DNA of 64,000 nt from Sedimentibacter sp. SX930. Its GTDB lineage: Bacteria; Bacillota; Bacilli; Lactobacillales; Aerococcaceae. The number at the start of each line of letters is the position of its first letter. The stretch's first letter is position 1. Below the pieces are notes generated by a model. It saw only the letters and a list, made by a program, of their open reading frames with translations. It searched no databases and had not been told where the DNA came from. Location: NCBI GenBank assembly GCA_002155105.1, contig MUZD01000004.1:183099-247098 (forward strand). Direction: 5' to 3'. Position numbers and translations under genes: made by a program. Of this stretch, positions 1 through 8,974 are shown in pieces.

Positions 1-2222
1 TCAGCTGGGCGGAAAAATCGTTTGATTCCTTCAGTGTGGTGCCGCCAGCGACAGGAATCGTTCATCAGGTGAACTTGGAATACCTGGCGGACGTCGTGAA
101 GGAAGCTGAAGCCGATGGGGAAACTATCCTCTACCCGGATACTTTGGTCGGAACCGATTCGCATACGACAATGATCAACGCTTTGGGCGTGCTTGGTTGG
201 GGCGTCGGCGGTATCGAAGCGGAGGCAGGTATGTTGGGTCAACCGTGCTACCTGCAGATGCCGGATGTCGTTGGCGTACGCTTCACAGGCAAGCTTCAAA
301 ATGGCGCAACCGCGACCGATTTGGCTTTGAAAATGACGCAAGTATTGCGGGAGCAAAAAGTGGTCGGGAAATTCGTCGAATATTTCGGCGAAGGTCTGAA
401 AAACCTGACGATCGCCGACAGATCGGTCATCGCCAACATGGCACCGGAATATGGTGCGACTTGTGGTTTCTTCCCGGTTGATGACGAAACATTGGGCTAT
501 CTGCGCTTCACCGGCAGAGAAGATGCGAAAGTCGATAGGATCGAAGCCTATGTCAAAGCGAACAACCTTTTCTACAATGATGAAATCGAACCGGAGTATT
601 CAGAGCTGATCGAAATCGACCTTTCAACAGTGGAACCAAGCTTGGCCGGTCCGAAAAGACCGCAGGATTTAGTGAAACTGTCCGATGTCAGCCAGAAATT
701 CAAAGAGGCATACGCCGCGCCGATGGGAAATCAAGGTTATGGGTTGGATGCAGCCGATATCGACCATAAAGTTACCATCACTTATGAAGACGGCTATCAA
801 GAAGAAATGGAAAACGGAGCCGTATCGATCGCAGCCATCACCAGCTGCACGAACACAAGCAACCCGTACCTGATGCTCAGCGCGGCTTTGTTGGCAAAAA
901 ATGCGGTTGAAAAGGGATTGTCCGTCAAACGCTACGTCAAAACATCCATGTCGCCGGGATCGAAAGTGACGGCGCGCTATTATGAAAAATCGGGCTTATT
1001 GCCTTATCTGGAAGCATTGGGCTTCAATATCATCGGCTACGGCTGCATGACTTGCGTAGGCAACTCCGGACCGCTGAGACCGGAAGTCAGCGAAGCGGCC
1101 AAAGAGGGCAACATCCTGCTTTCGGCTGTATTGAGCGGGAACCGCAACTTCGAAGGACGCATCCATGCGGAAGTGAAAGCCGGCTACTTGGCAGCGCCGC
1201 ACTTGGTCATCGCTTATGCCTTAGCTGGAAACGTCAAAGTGAATCTGGCCACCGATCCGATCGGGACAGACAAAGAAGGGCAGCCTGTCTATTTCAAGGA
1301 CATTTTGCCTAGCAATGAAGAAGTCCAGAAAGTCGTGAATGAATCGGTTCTGGCGGATATGTTCAAAGAAGAATACCGTTCCGTATTCGACTCGAACGAC
1401 TTGTGGAACAAAATCGAATCAGCAGATAAACCGGTCTACGACTGGAATGCCGATTCGACTTATATCGCAAATCCGCCATACTTCGAAAACTTCCAATTGG
1501 AAACAGAGCCGATTACGACCCTGAAAGGATTGCGCGTTTTAGGGAAATTCCAGGACTCGATCACAACCGACCACATTTCACCGGTTGGAGCCATCGCAAT
1601 GAAGTCTCCGGCTGGAAAATATCTGATGGAGCATGGCGTGAAACCGAAGGACTTCAATTCGTATGGCAGCCGCAGAGGACACCATGAAGTAATGGTGCGC
1701 GGTACCTTCTCGAATATCCGCCTGAGAAACGCTTTGGCTGACGGACTGGAGGGTGGATTCACCAAATACATCCCGACCAACGAAATCATGCCGATTTTCG
1801 ATGCCAGCGTGAAATATAAAGAAGATGGCACCGGCTTGGTCATCTTGGCCGGAGACGACTATGGAATGGGATCTTCCCGCGACTGGGCAGCAAAAGGCGC
1901 CAGACTGTTGGGCGTCGATGCGGTCATCGCCAAGAGTTTCGAACGGATCCACCGCTCCAACCTGATCATGGTGGGTGCGCTTCCGCTGGAATTCCTGAAA
2001 GGCGAAGATGCGGACACGCTGGGATTGACCGGCTTGGAAGAGTACGCAATCGCAATCACGGATGAGGTAAAACCGAATGAAGTGATCACTGTGACAGCGC
2101 AAGCTGCGGATGGAACGGAAAAAACATTCCAAGCAATCGCAAGGCTGGATTCTGAAATCGAAATCGACTACTACCGCAACAAAGGAATTTTGCCGATGGT
2201 GCTCAGAAACAAGATCAAATAA
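1..2222 (+). CDS. acnA: Aconitate hydratase, 3' part (5' end outside window)
   Basis: Aconitase interconverts citrate and isocitrate in the cytoplasm; in Lactobacillales it typically serves glutamate synthesis. The frame is open from base 3, so the gene starts upstream and about 740 C-terminal residues are present of roughly 900 usual for the AcnA/IRP1 type. The iron-sulfur cysteines are visible: SCTNTSNP (Cys codon 846-848) and GCMTC (Cys codons 1044-1046 and 1053-1055). The swivel domain carries [13 protein letters not shown] near 1860. An internal valine GTG at 36 could be mistaken for a start, but the conserved sequence continues upstream ([11 protein letters not shown]). Three consecutive hairpins follow the stop. 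Family assignment is firm. Confidence 0.97.
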   Translation, partial: SWAEKSFDSFSVVPPATGIVHQVNLEYLADVVKEAEADGETILYPDTLVGTDSHTTMINALGVLGWGVGGIEAEAGMLGQPCYLQMPDVVGVRFTGKLQNGATATDLALKMTQVLREQKVVGKFVEYFGEGLKNLTIADRSVIANMAPEYGATCGFFPVDDETLGYLRFTGREDAKVDRIEAYVKANNLFYNDEIEPEYSELIEIDLSTVEPSLAGPKRPQDLVKLSDVSQKFKEAYAAPMGNQGYGLDAADIDHKVTITYEDGYQEEMENGAVSIAAITSCTNTSNPYLMLSAALLAKNAVEKGLSVKRYVKTSMSPGSKVTARYYEKSGLLPYLEALGFNIIGYGCMTCVGNSGPLRPEVSEAAKEGNILLSAVLSGNRNFEGRIHAEVKAGYLAAPHLVIAYALAGNVKVNLATDPIGTDKEGQPVYFKDILPSNEEVQKVVNESVLADMFKEEYRSVFDSNDLWNKIESADKPVYDWNADSTYIANPPYFENFQLETEPITTLKGLRVLGKFQDSITTDHISPVGAIAMKSPAGKYLMEHGVKPKDFNSYGSRRGHHEVMVRGTFSNIRLRNALADGLEGGFTKYIPTNEIMPIFDASVKYKEDGTGLVILAGDDYGMGSSRDWAAKGARLLGVDAVIAKSFERIHRSNLIMVGALPLEFLKGEDADTLGLTGLEEYAIAITDEVKPNEVITVTAQAADGTEKTFQAIARLDSEIEIDYYRNKGILPMVLRNKIK

Positions 2223-2263
2223 GCTTTTCTTAACATGCTATTCCAAGTTATCGATAAATAGAA

Positions 2264-2334
2264 GAAGCCGGCCCCGACTCCGGCTTCCAGAATACGCAAA
2301 AAGCAGGCCCGTAACAGCCTGCTTTTTGCGTATT
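2264..2334 (+). terminator. Two tandem hairpins after aconitase
   Basis: An 8-bp GC-rich hairpin (2264-2271 with 2280-2287) is followed by a perfect 18-bp stem (2291-2308 with 2317-2334) whose descending arm holds TTTTT. They lie directly behind the aconitase stop and probably end its transcript. Confidence 0.75.
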
Positions 2335-2340
2335 AAACTG

Positions 2341-2381
2341 AAAAAGAGGCAACCTCAAAAAAAATGAGGTTGCCTCTTTTG
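2341..2381. terminator. Bidirectional terminator between convergent genes
   Basis: A 16-bp perfect stem (2342-2357 with 2365-2380) is flanked by A and T runs on both sides. It lies between the convergent aconitase and ABC permease genes and ends 2 bp before the permease stop, so it can serve both strands. Confidence 0.85.
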
Positions 2382-3062
2382 TCATTCCACATACATAGAT
2401 AATTTCTTCTCGATACGTGTCTGGAAAGCAGCGAAGACGCTGCAGACCGCCCAGTAGATGAGCGCGACCAGGATGTACATGGTCATATAATCGAACTCGC
2501 GGCCGCCGACAATCTTGGCGTTCTGGAACATTTCCGGAACGGTAATCATCGCCGCCAAAGACGAGCCTTTGATCAGGTCCAAAAGCACATTGCTCATCGG
2601 CGGGATGGCGATCCGCAGCGCTTGCGGCACGATCACTTTCCGCATGATGAACGACCACTTCAGCCCCAGCGCATAAGCCGCTTCCCATTGACCGTGATTG
2701 ACGGAATTCAATGATGAGCGGATGATTTCCGCGCTGTAGGCGGCTGAACTCATGCTGAAGCCGATGATGGCCGCCGTAACTGCAGTGAATTGGATGCCGA
2801 TGAACGGAAAGCCGAAGTAAAGCAGGAACAAAATGACCAAAGTAGGGGTTCCCCTCATGAAGGAGATGTAGAGCCGCGCTAGCCAGCGTAGTGGTTTCAA
2901 CTTGGCCAACTGCAGCATCGCAAGAACAAAGCCAAGCAGCGTGCCATTCACCATGCTGGTCAACGCGATTCCAAGTGTATAGCCCATCCCTTTCAGGACG
3001 TACGGAAGGCTTTCTAGAGCCAACTCCGGATTGAAGATATACTGCCATTGGATGCCTGACAT
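2382..3062 (-). CDS. Amino-acid ABC transporter permease (HisM/GlnP family)
   Basis: Integral membrane subunit of a polar amino-acid importer, 226 residues, typical for the family. The N-terminal half has several hydrophobic segments. The cytoplasmic EAA loop that contacts the ATPase is visible near residues 130-165 (ALGLKWSFIMRKVIVPQALR). The gene lies 41 bp downstream of the binding lipoprotein in the same direction and ends at a strong terminator. No ATP-binding gene is present on either side, so this unit must borrow or share an ATPase encoded elsewhere. Substrate is not certain; cystine or another polar amino acid are plausible from the family. Confidence 0.92.
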   Translation of the reverse strand: MSGIQWQYIFNPELALESLPYVLKGMGYTLGIALTSMVNGTLLGFVLAMLQLAKLKPLRWLARLYISFMRGTPTLVILFLLYFGFPFIGIQFTAVTAAIIGFSMSSAAYSAEIIRSSLNSVNHGQWEAAYALGLKWSFIMRKVIVPQALRIAIPPMSNVLLDLIKGSSLAAMITVPEMFQNAKIVGGREFDYMTMYILVALIYWAVCSVFAAFQTRIEKKLSMYVE

Positions 3063-3103
3063 GTCTTGCCCACCTTTCTGTTCTACGTATTTACTTCATG
3101 TTT

Positions 3104-3994
3104 CTATTCTACGTCGCTTACATCAATCACAGGGAAATCATATTCGATCTGTACGGTTACGTCCGCGCCGTCGTAGAACTGTTTCGACAATTCCGCCAAA
3201 GTGCCGTCAGCACGCATTTCGTCCAATGCTTCGTTGAATTTTTCGGTCAATTCGTCGTTGCCTTTTTTGATGGAGAAATTAGTTTCGGATGGGTTGTAGA
3301 AAATGTCATGCACTTTTACCGGGATATCCGGCAAAGCGGCAGTCGCCAGTTTTTGTGCGTAGTAGTCGTTCAGGATAACGTCGGTCCGTCCGTTCGCAAC
3401 GTCCGAAAGGTACATATCGTTTGTCGCGTTGTCGTAGATTTTTTCTTCCGCGCCGAAGTAACGCGCGACTTTCATGTAAGTCGTCGTTGCCGCACCGGCA
3501 GCGATTTTGCCTTTCAAATCTTCCAGCGTTTCGATGCCGGAATTATCGGATTCACGGACAACCATGGCACCGAATGAATATTTGTATGGAGTTGTGTAAT
3601 TGTATTTGTCGGCATTTTCGCCATTGCGGTCGATCCCGAATGCTGCAACATCCACTGCGCCGCTGTTGACGGAAGTAAGCATACCGTCCACGCCCATTTC
3701 TGTGAATTCCACTTCCACGCCGATGCGCTCAGCGATTTCACGGAGGATTTCCACCTCGTAACCGGTCAATTCGTCGGTTTCTTTGTCGTGATAAGAATTA
3801 GGGTAAAGCGTTCCGGAAGTGGCTGCCTTCAAAACCCCGGCTTCCTCGATCTTGTCCCATGCTGTTTCTGAATCAGTTAATACTGCTGTATCAGTAGCGC
3901 TGCTGTCGGCAGTTTCGCCGCTCCCGCAGGCCGCCAAAGTCAAACCTAGTAATGCTGTCAAACCGCCAAATAAAACTCTCTTTTTCTTTACCAT
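3104..3994 (-). CDS. Amino-acid ABC transporter substrate-binding lipoprotein
   Basis: Extracellular solute receptor of family 3 (SBP_bac_3), 296 residues. The N-terminus is a lipoprotein signal peptide with lipobox LAAC at about residues 20-23, followed by a Ser/Thr/Asp-rich linker. The core has typical family text such as GYEVEILREIAERIGVEVEF and GAVDVAAFGIDRN. It is the first gene of a two-gene operon with the permease and is preceded by a promoter-like sequence. Substrate cannot be read from sequence alone; similarity in style to cystine-binding receptors is an impression only. Confidence 0.93.
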   Translation of the reverse strand: MVKKKRVLFGGLTALLGLTLAACGSGETADSSATDTAVLTDSETAWDKIEEAGVLKAATSGTLYPNSYHDKETDELTGYEVEILREIAERIGVEVEFTEMGVDGMLTSVNSGAVDVAAFGIDRNGENADKYNYTTPYKYSFGAMVVRESDNSGIETLEDLKGKIAAGAATTTYMKVARYFGAEEKIYDNATNDMYLSDVANGRTDVILNDYYAQKLATAALPDIPVKVHDIFYNPSETNFSIKKGNDELTEKFNEALDEMRADGTLAELSKQFYDGADVTVQIEYDFPVIDVSDVE

Positions 3995-4035
3995 CCGTGA
4001 AACCTCTCCTTTTTCCTCGAATAAGAACTAGACAT

Positions 4036-4064
4036 AAGATAGCACGTATCAGGGATGAAAGCAA
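4036..4064 (-). promoter_or_regulatory. Promoter of the amino-acid ABC operon
   Basis: On the minus strand TTGCTT (4059-4064) and TATCTT (4036-4041) are separated by 17 bp, about 40 bp before the lipoprotein start codon. Confidence 0.55.
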
Positions 4065-4268
4065 CCGTTTTATCTATAAAAATAATACAGTTTTAAAAAC
4101 TGTTATAAATCATTTTCATCGGAAAGATTGAACAAAATGAACATGTCTTGTTATGTGGTTCCGAACATTCGCTTGGGATGTTGGTACAGTTCGCAAAACA
4201 GATTGTGAAGTGGGGAACAGCCTTCGCAATATGCAACGAAAGTTACTGAAAACAAAAAATGTTTAGGA

Positions 4269-4505
4269 TTGTCCGATTACCGGGAAGAATCGGACAAGCG
4301 GAACAAGTATCATAGCGTAGTTGTCCGATTACCGGGAAGAATCGGACAAGCGGAACAAGCTACATAGCATAGTTGGCCGATAACCGCAAAGAATCGGACA
4401 AGCGGAACAAGCTACATAGTGTAGTTGTCCGATAACCGCAAAGAATCGGACAACCGGAACAAGTATCATAGCGTAGTTGTCCGATAACCGGGAAGAATCG
4501 GACAA
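4269..4505. repeat. 52-bp hairpin array A (TTGTCCGAT family), 5 units
   Basis: Hairpin units begin at 4269, 4321, 4373, 4425 and 4477, exactly 52 bp apart. Each has arm TTGTCCGAT (TTGGCCGAT in unit 3), an 11-nt loop, the complementary arm ATCGGACAA, and a 23-nt linker (for example 4298-4320). Linkers are similar to each other (CGGAACAAG near the start). The array fills most of the 610-bp gap 3995-4603, between the 3' end of the PII-like gene and the promoter of the amino-acid ABC operon. It is not coding: 52 is not a multiple of three. Confidence 0.95.
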
Positions 4506-4532
4506 CCAGAATATGATCCAGCACCGCATGCA

Positions 4533-4571
4533 AAACAAAAACCCGGATCGGCATCAAACACCAATCCGGGT
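4533..4571 (-). terminator. Terminator of the PII-like/DUF1538 operon
   Basis: On the minus strand ACCCGGAT (4571-4564) pairs with ATCCGGGT (4548-4541) and is followed by TTTTGTTTT. It lies about 33 bp after the stop of the PII-like gene. Confidence 0.8.
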
Positions 4572-4603
4572 CCATTAAGTTTGTCTATCAAATCGTGTTT
4601 TTC

Positions 4604-5269
4604 TTAACGCACCCCGCGCACATTTTCGGCATCGAAACTGAACAGGATGCCATTACCCGGCACATCCAGTTGCATCTGCTCGACGATGGCGGTTTCCACC
4701 GCCGGAGCGACAGCGGAGGTGACGAGGTTCATGATGATGTCTTTGCCGGCATCCACTTCGATCCCGAACACTTTTCGGCATTTTTCTGCGAAGGCTCCGG
4801 TACCGTGGAAGAGGGTGCCGCCGCGTGCGCCTGCCGCTGCTGCAGCTTCGACGACTTCGTCTCCCAATCCTGCGGCGACGAGCGTGAAGAAAACTTCGTG
4901 ATCGGCCAGCAGATGGGCTTCCTGTTCATCCATGTGCAGGCGTTCGCCGTGAGTGCCCAGAAGATGCGAAACCGGACTCGTGAAGAGGATGCCGCGATTC
5001 GGCAACTCGAAATGGAAGAGTGAGCTGATGTGTTCGATGGCAGGCTGCGTTTTTTCACGAGCGCAGACCATAAAGAGGATCTCTTTTTTTACTTCATGAA
5101 AACCGATTGTGCGCAATAAAGTGCTGGAAACCGTGCCGGAACCATGCATGATGGTTCCTCCGGTGATGCCGCATTTCTTCGCTTCCTCAAGCACCCGGCT
5201 GGCTTTGCCGATGTTGACGACGACAAAAATGACGTCGTAGAATTTTGTGTTTTCAACTTGTTTGGTCAT
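4604..5269 (-). CDS. PII-like protein with two tandem PII-fold domains
   Basis: 221 residues made of two related halves. Residues about 10-105 and 120-215 each look like a GlnB/PII fold: KCGITGGTIMHGSGT in the first half corresponds to AAAGARGGTLFHGTGAF in the second. Classical PII proteins are single domain and form trimers; a tandem protein could form a pseudo-trimer of different geometry. The stop of the upstream DUF1538 gene and this start are adjacent, so the two are translated as one unit. Known associations of PII-like proteins with DUF1538 membrane proteins suggest that it senses a nucleotide or metabolite and gates the membrane partner; this is inference. The uridylylation-type T-loop is not evident. 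Confidence 0.8.
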   Translation of the reverse strand: MTKQVENTKFYDVIFVVVNIGKASRVLEEAKKCGITGGTIMHGSGTVSSTLLRTIGFHEVKKEILFMVCAREKTQPAIEHISSLFHFELPNRGILFTSPVSHLLGTHGERLHMDEQEAHLLADHEVFFTLVAAGLGDEVVEAAAAAGARGGTLFHGTGAFAEKCRKVFGIEVDAGKDIIMNLVTSAVAPAVETAIVEQMQLDVPGNGILFSFDAENVRGVR

Positions 5270-6757
5270 TTAAAGACCCTCCTTTACACTATTGCGCTGG
5301 TAGATGGCGCCTAGCAATTGCAGCGAGATGATCGGCATCATCGCCACCATTGCGATCATCCCGAAGCCTTCCAAGAGCACGTTGGCATCCGGCGTGATTT
5401 CCGCGACACCTTGGATGAACGCCAGGATGAAAGTGGCCGTCATCGGCCCGGAAGCGACGCCGCCCGCATCAAAGGCTATCCCGACGAACAACTTCGGGAC
5501 TTTGTAGGAGAGGGCGAGGATGATTAGATAGCCGGGGACAAGATAGTGCCACAGTTGCAGCCAAGGGATGAGCACACGCACGACCGACAAGAGGACGGCG
5601 AGCCCGACTCCGATGGACAGGAATCCCAGCACAATACCGCGCTTTACATACCCTGTTGTAACATCTTCTATTTGATGCGTCAATACATATACCGCAGGTT
5701 CCGCCAAAATGACCAATACCCCCAGCACAAAACCGACGATCAGGACCGGAATGGAACTGTCCATCCCAGCGATCAGCATGCCGAGCTTGCGCCCGACTTC
5801 CATGAAACCGGCATTCACGCCGGTCAGGAAAAGGACCAGTCCGACGAACAGATAAGCCATCCCCAAGAAAATTCGGCGGAATGCGCGTTTCGAAAGCTTC
5901 TCATCAGCGAAAAAAACATGATTGAGCACGAATATGATCAATATAGGCGAAACGGCCAACAGGATTTCGCCCGCGATTTTCGGCAGTTCGTGCAGGAATG
6001 GCGCAAGCCAGTGGGTCACCGTAGCTGAGCTTGCAGGTATCGATCCCGCGAGCGGTTCGTCGGAACGGACGAACAAACCCAGGATTAATACAGCCAGAAT
6101 AGCGCCGGCTGAGGCGATTCCCACTAGGCCGAAGCTGTCCTCTTCCGCTGATTGCGTCCGCCGGTTCAGGGATGCGACCCCGACAGCCAGCGCCAACATG
6201 AAGGGCACGGTCAAAGCGCCGGTAGTCGATCCCGATGCATCAAAAGCGATGGCGAACAGGTCGTTCGTGCTGAAGTAAGCCAAGCCGAAGATGGCGAGGT
6301 AGAGGAACGTGAAGGCTTTGTTCAGCGGATAGCGGTAAACAATGCGGAACAGGCCGAGCGTCAGCATCACGGCGATGCCGACGGAAACGACAAGCAAGAG
6401 CAGATTTTTCGGATACATGCCGTTCGTGACCTCGGAAACCTGCGCCGCCAAAATATGCAAGTCCGGTTCCGCAATCGAGATGAAGAAGCCGAGCACAAGC
6501 CCCATCCCGAGCACGTATTTCAAGCTGCCGCTGCGGGCCAAACCTTTCCCGAGAAATTTCCCGATCGGCGTGATGCCGAGATCCACTCCGAAAAGGAAGA
6601 TGGATAGGCCGATGGTGATCAAAAACGCCCCGAACAGGAACCGCTGTAGGTCAATCGTCTCGAGCGGCGTCAAAGTGAAGTGGAGCAGGACGACCAGCAG
6701 TGTGATCGGCATCACGGACTGCATGACTTCTCTTAATTTTTCAGTAAATATACGCAT
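5270..6757 (-). CDS. DUF1538 family membrane protein
   Basis: 495 residues, very hydrophobic, with about a dozen membrane segments. The protein is an internal duplication: the motif ISIAEPDLHILA with FDASGSTTGALTVPF in the first half recurs as VILAEPAVYVLTHQIEDVT and FDAGGVASGPMTATF in the second, typical of DUF1538. Function of the family is not established; transporter or channel activity is the usual assumption. It heads a two-gene operon with the PII-like protein 1 bp downstream. A paralogue lies at 56550-58046 without a PII partner. Confidence 0.9.
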   Translation of the reverse strand: MRIFTEKLREVMQSVMPITLLVVLLHFTLTPLETIDLQRFLFGAFLITIGLSIFLFGVDLGITPIGKFLGKGLARSGSLKYVLGMGLVLGFFISIAEPDLHILAAQVSEVTNGMYPKNLLLLVVSVGIAVMLTLGLFRIVYRYPLNKAFTFLYLAIFGLAYFSTNDLFAIAFDASGSTTGALTVPFMLALAVGVASLNRRTQSAEEDSFGLVGIASAGAILAVLILGLFVRSDEPLAGSIPASSATVTHWLAPFLHELPKIAGEILLAVSPILIIFVLNHVFFADEKLSKRAFRRIFLGMAYLFVGLVLFLTGVNAGFMEVGRKLGMLIAGMDSSIPVLIVGFVLGVLVILAEPAVYVLTHQIEDVTTGYVKRGIVLGFLSIGVGLAVLLSVVRVLIPWLQLWHYLVPGYLIILALSYKVPKLFVGIAFDAGGVASGPMTATFILAFIQGVAEITPDANVLLEGFGMIAMVAMMPIISLQLLGAIYQRNSVKEGL

Positions 6758-6900
6758 AGATTCAATCCTTTCATGATGATGTCATAATGTTGAAGAGTAA
6801 TATTCGTACATTAAACATAACATGCCGACTATTAAATAGGAAGTGAAACGCACAGTTTTGTAGTGGATCAGGCAATATCGTTATTCTTCCAGGAAATTCT

Positions 6901-6934
6901 GCTGGCTCAGCCGGCTGCAAGAGCCAGCCGTTTT
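6901..6934 (+). other. Isolated hairpin upstream of metallophosphoesterase
   Basis: GCTGGCTC (6901-6908) pairs with GAGCCAGC (6921-6928), followed by TTTT. It looks like a terminator but no plus-strand gene precedes it, so it may end a short upstream transcript or belong to the hairpin elements found elsewhere. Confidence 0.45.
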
Positions 6935-7002
6935 ATTTTGACGGAAGCGCTCTAAAGCATTAGAATAAAGGAAACAATAGGGTTTCATGAAGGATGATAA
7001 AT

Positions 7003-7878
7003 ATGAACATAAAAAACAAAAGCCTGCTGAAGACTGCCGTTTTGGCGGGCGCAGCGGCTTACCTGCATCTCCAAAATACTTGGATCCAAAAGACTGAGTA
7101 TACGATTCCGGTCAAGAACTTGGCGCCGGAAAACGAAGGGCTGAAGATTGTCCAGATCTCAGATCTCCATCTGCCGAAAGAGAAAATCGACCTGAACAAG
7201 CTGGTCAACATGACCAAAGAAGCGGATCCGGACTTCATTTTCCTGACTGGCGACCAGATCCAAGGAAATGATACATTTGACCCATCGGTAGTGGAAAAAC
7301 TGTTCCGGAAATTGGCGGCGATCGCGCCGACCTACGCCATCAACGGCAACCATGACCGTCATTCGCCGATGTTCCAGATTGCGTTGGATCTGTACAAGAA
7401 AACAGGGATCCGCTATCTGGACGATGAAGCGATCAGTGTCCTTGCAAAGGGACGAAAGCCTGTCGTGATCATGGGATTGAGCGACAAAAGCTCGGCCATC
7501 CAAAAAATCACGAAAGACTTCCTGAAGAAGATCCGGCTGAGAAAAGATTGGCAAGGCCAAACGCGCCTTCTGCTGGCACACCGACCTGAACATTTCCTGA
7601 AGTACCATATCGATCCGGAAAAATCAGCTGACATCACGTTTGCCGGGCATGCGCACGGCGGCCAGATCCGCATCCCTAGACTGGGCGGACTATACGCACC
7701 GGGACAAGGAAGGATGCCGCAGCATACCGAAGGCGTTTATCTTTTGCCGACAGATCAGGAAAAGAAACTGATCGTCAGCCGCGGCATAGGCGGGTCATCC
7801 TTCCCGTTCCGCATCAACAACCGTCCGGAGTTGATTGTCGTGACTCTGACGAACGGCTCCGTTTCCGAATCACTGTAG
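7003..7878 (+). CDS. Metallophosphoesterase (YkuE/YaeI type)
   Basis: Calcineurin-like phosphoesterase of 291 residues with a short N-terminal hydrophobic segment that probably anchors it in the membrane. Metal-binding motifs appear in order: SDLHL (about residue 50), GDQ (about 82), GNHD (about 111) and GHAHGG (about 214). Relatives act on lipid or nucleotide phosphates; the substrate here is unknown. The first in-frame ATG at 6994 overlaps the AAGGA ribosome site, so the ATG at 7003, 8 nt behind it, is the better start. It is a single gene. Confidence 0.88.
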   Translation: MNIKNKSLLKTAVLAGAAAYLHLQNTWIQKTEYTIPVKNLAPENEGLKIVQISDLHLPKEKIDLNKLVNMTKEADPDFIFLTGDQIQGNDTFDPSVVEKLFRKLAAIAPTYAINGNHDRHSPMFQIALDLYKKTGIRYLDDEAISVLAKGRKPVVIMGLSDKSSAIQKITKDFLKKIRLRKDWQGQTRLLLAHRPEHFLKYHIDPEKSADITFAGHAHGGQIRIPRLGGLYAPGQGRMPQHTEGVYLLPTDQEKKLIVSRGIGGSSFPFRINNRPELIVVTLTNGSVSESL

Positions 7879-8016
7879 GCGTCTGCTCTGATTACGCTTA
7901 GACGGCGAGGGAAGAGCATTCCCTCCAGTTTGTTATGTAAGCGCATTAATAATTTTTGTATTTCTGACTGAATTGCGTTACACTTAAGGTAATAAGTAGA
8001 AGGAGTGTGGGTTATC

Positions 8017-8895
8017 ATGGTGAAGAGCTTAATGGACAGAATGCCTTTGAATGATGGTTTTACAATCCCCGGTATCGGATACGGCACTTGGAATGTGAGC
8101 GATGATGAAGCGGAAGAATTGGTCTTCATGGCCATCATGCGCGGGTACCGCTTGATCGACACAGCAAGCATGTATGGAAATGAAGCTGGAGTGGGCCGCG
8201 GTATCCAAAAAGCGATCAATGGCGGCATTTCCAGAGATGACATTTTCGTCGTCACCAAAATCTGGAAAGACGACATGGGTTTTGAGAAAGCAACGGACGC
8301 TATTCGAGCCAGCTATGACCGTCTCGGACTGAAATACATCGACCTGTTCCTGATCCATTCGCCTAGCGAAAGCGATGATGTCAACGCAGAAACGTGGAAA
8401 GCGTTGGAAGATGCCACAGACTCCGGAATCGTCCGCAGTATCGGTGTTTCCAACTTCATGCGCGGCGATTTGACGCAGTTACTGGAAAATTGCCGGATCA
8501 AACCAGCAGTAAATCAACTCGAAATCAACCCTTATAACAATATGGAAGTCGTCGATGACTTCTGCTACGACAACAATATCGTGACCATGGCTTACAGCCC
8601 ATTGGCAAAAGGCCGGATCATTTCGGAAAGCAAAGTCATCAAGATCGGCGAAAAATATGGCAAGACACCGGTTCAGATCGCACTGAAGTGGTGCGTGCAA
8701 CGTGATCTCATTCCGATTCCGAAAACAAAGGATGCCGATCGCATGAAAGAAAATCTCGACATCTTCGATTTCACCTTAACCGATCAAGAATTGGAAATGA
8801 TCACGCGTATCCAAAAACCCACTAATTTCGAAAAAGGCCACCAAGACCACAACTTGGGCAAACGCATCGGGTTCGATACGCATAAGACAGTCTAA
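8017..8895 (+). CDS. Aldo/keto reductase
   Basis: NAD(P)H-dependent carbonyl reductase of the TIM-barrel aldo/keto reductase superfamily, 292 residues. The catalytic tetrad is complete: Asp48, Tyr53 (TASMYGNE), Lys81 (VVTKIW) and His114 (LFLIHSP). The C-terminal cofactor segment IPIPKTK is present. A GTG at 8005 extends the frame, but AAGGAG sits at 7999-8004 and the ATG at 8017 is correctly spaced. It resembles general 2,5-diketo-gluconate-reductase-like members of Lactobacillales; the natural substrate is unknown. A terminator follows 13 bp after the stop. Confidence 0.94.
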   Translation: MVKSLMDRMPLNDGFTIPGIGYGTWNVSDDEAEELVFMAIMRGYRLIDTASMYGNEAGVGRGIQKAINGGISRDDIFVVTKIWKDDMGFEKATDAIRASYDRLGLKYIDLFLIHSPSESDDVNAETWKALEDATDSGIVRSIGVSNFMRGDLTQLLENCRIKPAVNQLEINPYNNMEVVDDFCYDNNIVTMAYSPLAKGRIISESKVIKIGEKYGKTPVQIALKWCVQRDLIPIPKTKDADRMKENLDIFDFTLTDQELEMITRIQKPTNFEKGHQDHNLGKRIGFDTHKTV

Positions 8896-8907
8896 AGAAA
8901 ATGATAG

Positions 8908-8939
8908 AGCTGGGGACTATCAAGTCTCCGGCTTTTTTT
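8908..8939 (+). terminator. Terminator of aldo/keto reductase
   Basis: An 11-bp stem (8908-8918 with 8922-8932, two G-U pairs) is followed by a run of T. Confidence 0.8.
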
Positions 8940-8974
8940 GGCTTTGAACATGTATTTGAAGAAGGGGGTGCTTC

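Noticed and set aside
36..38. Start codon of aconitase at 36
   Set aside because: The codon is GTG (valine) inside conserved sequence; the frame is open to the window edge and the conserved protein continues upstream.
2248..3048. 266-residue open frame on the minus strand
   Set aside because: Overlaps the ABC permease in another frame and runs through the terminator; the permease frame has the family motifs.
4329..4575. Small proteins with repeated VRFFxVIGQL-like text in arrays A and E
   Set aside because: They come from translating the 52-bp hairpin units. The period is not a multiple of three, frames drift between units and there are no ribosome sites.
6941..6954. cre-like GGAAGCGCTCT upstream of the metallophosphoesterase
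   Set aside because: Only the core AAGCGCT fits; the outer positions do not match well and no promoter can be placed around it.
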